A DNA stretch of 7,215 nt, taken from contig CAKTSC010000067.1 in assembly GCA_934597465.1 (NCBI GenBank), forward strand, positions 1-7,215, read 5' to 3'. Source of the DNA: an uncultured Dysosmobacter sp. (GTDB lineage: Bacteria; Bacillota; Clostridia; Oscillospirales; Oscillospiraceae). Below are positions 5,981 through 7,215 of the stretch, piece by piece. The notes beneath the pieces were generated by a model, which worked only from the letters and a program-made list of their open reading frames with translations, ran no database searches and was not told where the DNA came from. Each line of letters opens with the position of its first letter. The stretch's first letter is position 1. A program made the translations under genes and the position numbers.

Positions 5981-6025
5981 TATAATAATAGGAGGCGGCC
6001 CGCCGGGCCGCCTCCTATTATTATA
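5981..6025. terminator. Perfect bidirectional terminator hairpin
   Basis: A 21-bp perfect inverted repeat (5981-6001 with 6005-6025) encloses a 3-nt loop, GCC. The inner part is GC-rich (GGAGGCGGCCC) and the outer part is TATAATAATA/TATTATTATA, so each strand ends in a T-rich tract. It lies between two convergent genes, 22 nt after the lipoprotein stop and about 90 nt after the pyrI stop, and can serve both. The T tract is interrupted by A, unlike a classic U run. Confidence 0.9.
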
Positions 6026-6058
6026 TAGATGAGGCTGTGGGAGTTTCCCCTGCCGCAC

Positions 6059-6094
6059 TCTCTCCGGGGCGTTCTCTCCGGAGCATTCTCTTCG
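6059..6094. repeat. Short tandem repeat, 14-bp unit, about 2.5 copies
   Basis: TCTCTCCGGGGCGT (6059-6072) is followed directly by TCTCTCCGGAGCAT (6073-6086), differing at two positions, and then by a partial third unit starting TCTCT (6087). It lies in the pyrI 3' region between the stop codon and the terminator. No function is apparent; replication slippage is the simplest origin. Confidence 0.6.
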
Positions 6095-6116
6095 CGGCCG
6101 TTTGCCCCGGTGGTGC

Positions 6117-6536
6117 TCAGCCCTCCGCCTTGGTCTCGCAGTAGAGGCAGCGGTAGGTGCGCTTGGCCCGGTCAGTGAGGGTGAATACCTGGGGCAGCTC
6201 CTGCTCCACGGAGGTGATGCAGCGGGGGTTCTTGCAGCGGATAACGTCGGTGATGCGCTCCGGCAGCTTCAGCTGGCGCTTTTCCACCCGCTCCCCCTCC
6301 CGGATGATGTTCACGGTGATGCCGGGATCCACGTAGCCGATGACATCCCAGTCCAGATCCACGATCCGGTCAATCTTGAGGATATCCTTGCGGCCCAGCT
6401 TGCCGCTGGCCACGTTTTTCAGCAGGGCCACGGAGCAGTCCAGCTTGTCCAGGCCCAGGATGTGATAGAGCTCCATCGCCTTCCCGGCGGAGATGTGGTC
6501 GATGACGATGCCGTTGGAGATCGCGTCGATGATCAT
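6117..6536 (-). CDS. pyrI: Aspartate carbamoyltransferase regulatory subunit
   Basis: A 139-residue protein. It binds nucleotide effectors and joins catalytic trimers in the ATCase holoenzyme of pyrimidine synthesis. The N-terminal allosteric domain is visible from IDAISNGIVIDHISAGKAME (3-22) through GKLGRKDILKID (45-56). The C-terminal zinc domain carries all four cysteines in the expected pattern, C101-x4-C106 and C130-x2-C133 (CKNPRC and RCLYC). It is somewhat shorter than the 153-residue E. coli protein. The frame is open 9 codons further upstream, but the ATG at 6536-6534 is chosen because an AAGGAGGG site lies just before it and MIIDAISNGIVID is the usual start of such proteins. The ribosome binding site overlaps the stop codon of pyrB, 13 nt separating the genes, so the two are co-translated from one message. 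Confidence 0.96.
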   Translation of the reverse strand: MIIDAISNGIVIDHISAGKAMELYHILGLDKLDCSVALLKNVASGKLGRKDILKIDRIVDLDWDVIGYVDPGITVNIIREGERVEKRQLKLPERITDVIRCKNPRCITSVEQELPQVFTLTDRAKRTYRCLYCETKAEG

Positions 6537-6549
6537 TTCAATTCCCTCC

Positions 6550-7215
6550 TTATTCGATACCAAGCAGCTTGAGGATCAGCGCCATGCGGATGTAGCGGCC
6601 GTTTTTCACCTGCTTGAAGTAGCAGGCCCGGGGGTCGTCGTCTACCGCCACGGAGATCTCGTTGACCCGGGGCAGCGGGTGCAGGATGCAGAGGTCGGGC
6701 TTGGCGTTTTGGAGCTTCTCCGGCGTGAGGATGTAGCTGTCCTTCAGGCGGAGGTAGTCCTCCTCGTTGAAAAAGCGCTCCCGCTGGACGCGGGTCATGT
6801 AGAGGATGTCCAGCTTCGGCATCACGGACTCCAGATCGGTGGTCTGCTCGTAGGGGATGCCGTTCTTCTTCAGGGCCTCGGTCTTGACGTAGCTGGGCAG
6901 CTTCAGCTCCTCCGGGGAGATGAGAACGATCCGGATGCCTGCGTAGCGGCTCAGGGCGCTGATGAGGGAGTGGACGGTGCGGCCGAACTTCAGGTCGCCG
7001 CAGAAGCCCACGGTGAGATCCCGGAAGCGGCCCTTCTCCCGCTGGATGGTCAGCAGGTCGGTCAGGGTCTGGGTGGGATGGTTGTGGCCGCCGTCCCCGG
7101 CGTTGATGACCGGCACCTCCGAGTGGGCGGAGGCCACCAGGGGGGCGCCCTCCTTGGGATGGCGCATGGCGATGATGTCCGCATAGCAGCTGACGGTGCG
7201 GACGGTGTCGGAGAC
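6550..7215 (-). CDS. pyrB: Aspartate carbamoyltransferase catalytic subunit, C-terminal two thirds (cut by window edge)
   Basis: The 221 C-terminal residues are present; the gene enters from the right edge with no start in the window. The enzyme joins carbamoyl phosphate and aspartate to make carbamoyl aspartate, the first committed step of UMP synthesis. Residues matching E. coli active-site positions are visible: Arg in AMRHPKEG (R105), His and Gln in GGHNHPTQT (H134, Q137), Arg in KFGRTVHSL (R167), Arg and Gln in TRVQRERF (R229, Q231), and the HPLPRVNEI loop (L267-P268). The carbamoyl-phosphate motif STRTR and the Lys-84 loop would lie outside the window. The protein ends normally at LILKLLGIE, followed 13 nt later by pyrI. 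Nothing suggests damage. Any pyrimidine-controlled leader would also be off the right edge. Confidence 0.97.
   Translation of the reverse strand, partial: VSDTVRTVSCYADIIAMRHPKEGAPLVASAHSEVPVINAGDGGHNHPTQTLTDLLTIQREKGRFRDLTVGFCGDLKFGRTVHSLISALSRYAGIRIVLISPEELKLPSYVKTEALKKNGIPYEQTTDLESVMPKLDILYMTRVQRERFFNEEDYLRLKDSYILTPEKLQNAKPDLCILHPLPRVNEISVAVDDDPRACYFKQVKNGRYIRMALILKLLGIE

Overview
The window looks like a chromosomal segment of a high-GC member of the Clostridia, most likely a gut Oscillospiraceae-type bacterium (relatives of Oscillibacter, Flavonifractor or Lawsonibacter). This is inferred from the V-type ATPase gene order, strong AGGAGG-type ribosome binding sites, G/C-rich third codon positions, and the style of the lipoprotein and helix-turn-helix genes. 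No rRNA or other taxonomic marker is present, so the assignment is tentative. No mobile element, CRISPR array or tRNA gene was seen.

Layout. (1) Positions 1-3522, minus strand: the first five genes of a V/A-type ATPase operon in the order F(G/H)-I-K-E-C, the order of the start of the Enterococcus hirae ntp operon. Subunit C runs off the left edge, and the remaining catalytic and central-stalk genes should lie beyond it. The genes are packed tightly (1-nt overlap, 1-nt gap, 31-nt gap, 12-nt gap). A good sigma-A-type promoter lies just upstream (TTGCAA, 17 nt, TATACT). The K rotor subunit keeps the residues that bind Na+ in E. hirae NtpK, so the machine is predicted to move sodium. (2) About 3523-4320: roughly 800 bases with no convincing gene, AT-rich next to the operon promoter and then extremely GC-rich, with several inverted repeats and one terminator-like hairpin. 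(3) 4321-5958, plus strand: a small helix-turn-helix regulator followed 63 nt later by a lipoprotein with three degenerate repeats of about 57-61 residues and an unrecognised C-terminal domain. (4) 5981-6025: a perfect 21-bp hairpin that can terminate transcription from both sides. (5) 6117-7215, minus strand: pyrI and most of pyrB, the regulatory and catalytic subunits of aspartate carbamoyltransferase. The 5' end of pyrB is beyond the right edge.

How the genes work together. The ATPase genes build one membrane complex: E and F form the peripheral stalks, I is the membrane stator, K the rotor ring, and C joins the rotor to the central stalk. PyrB and PyrI form the enzyme of the first committed pyrimidine step. 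The regulator-lipoprotein pair is the least understood part. Its regulator also has an unusual start region, with an ideal Shine-Dalgarno sequence placed in front of an ACG codon.
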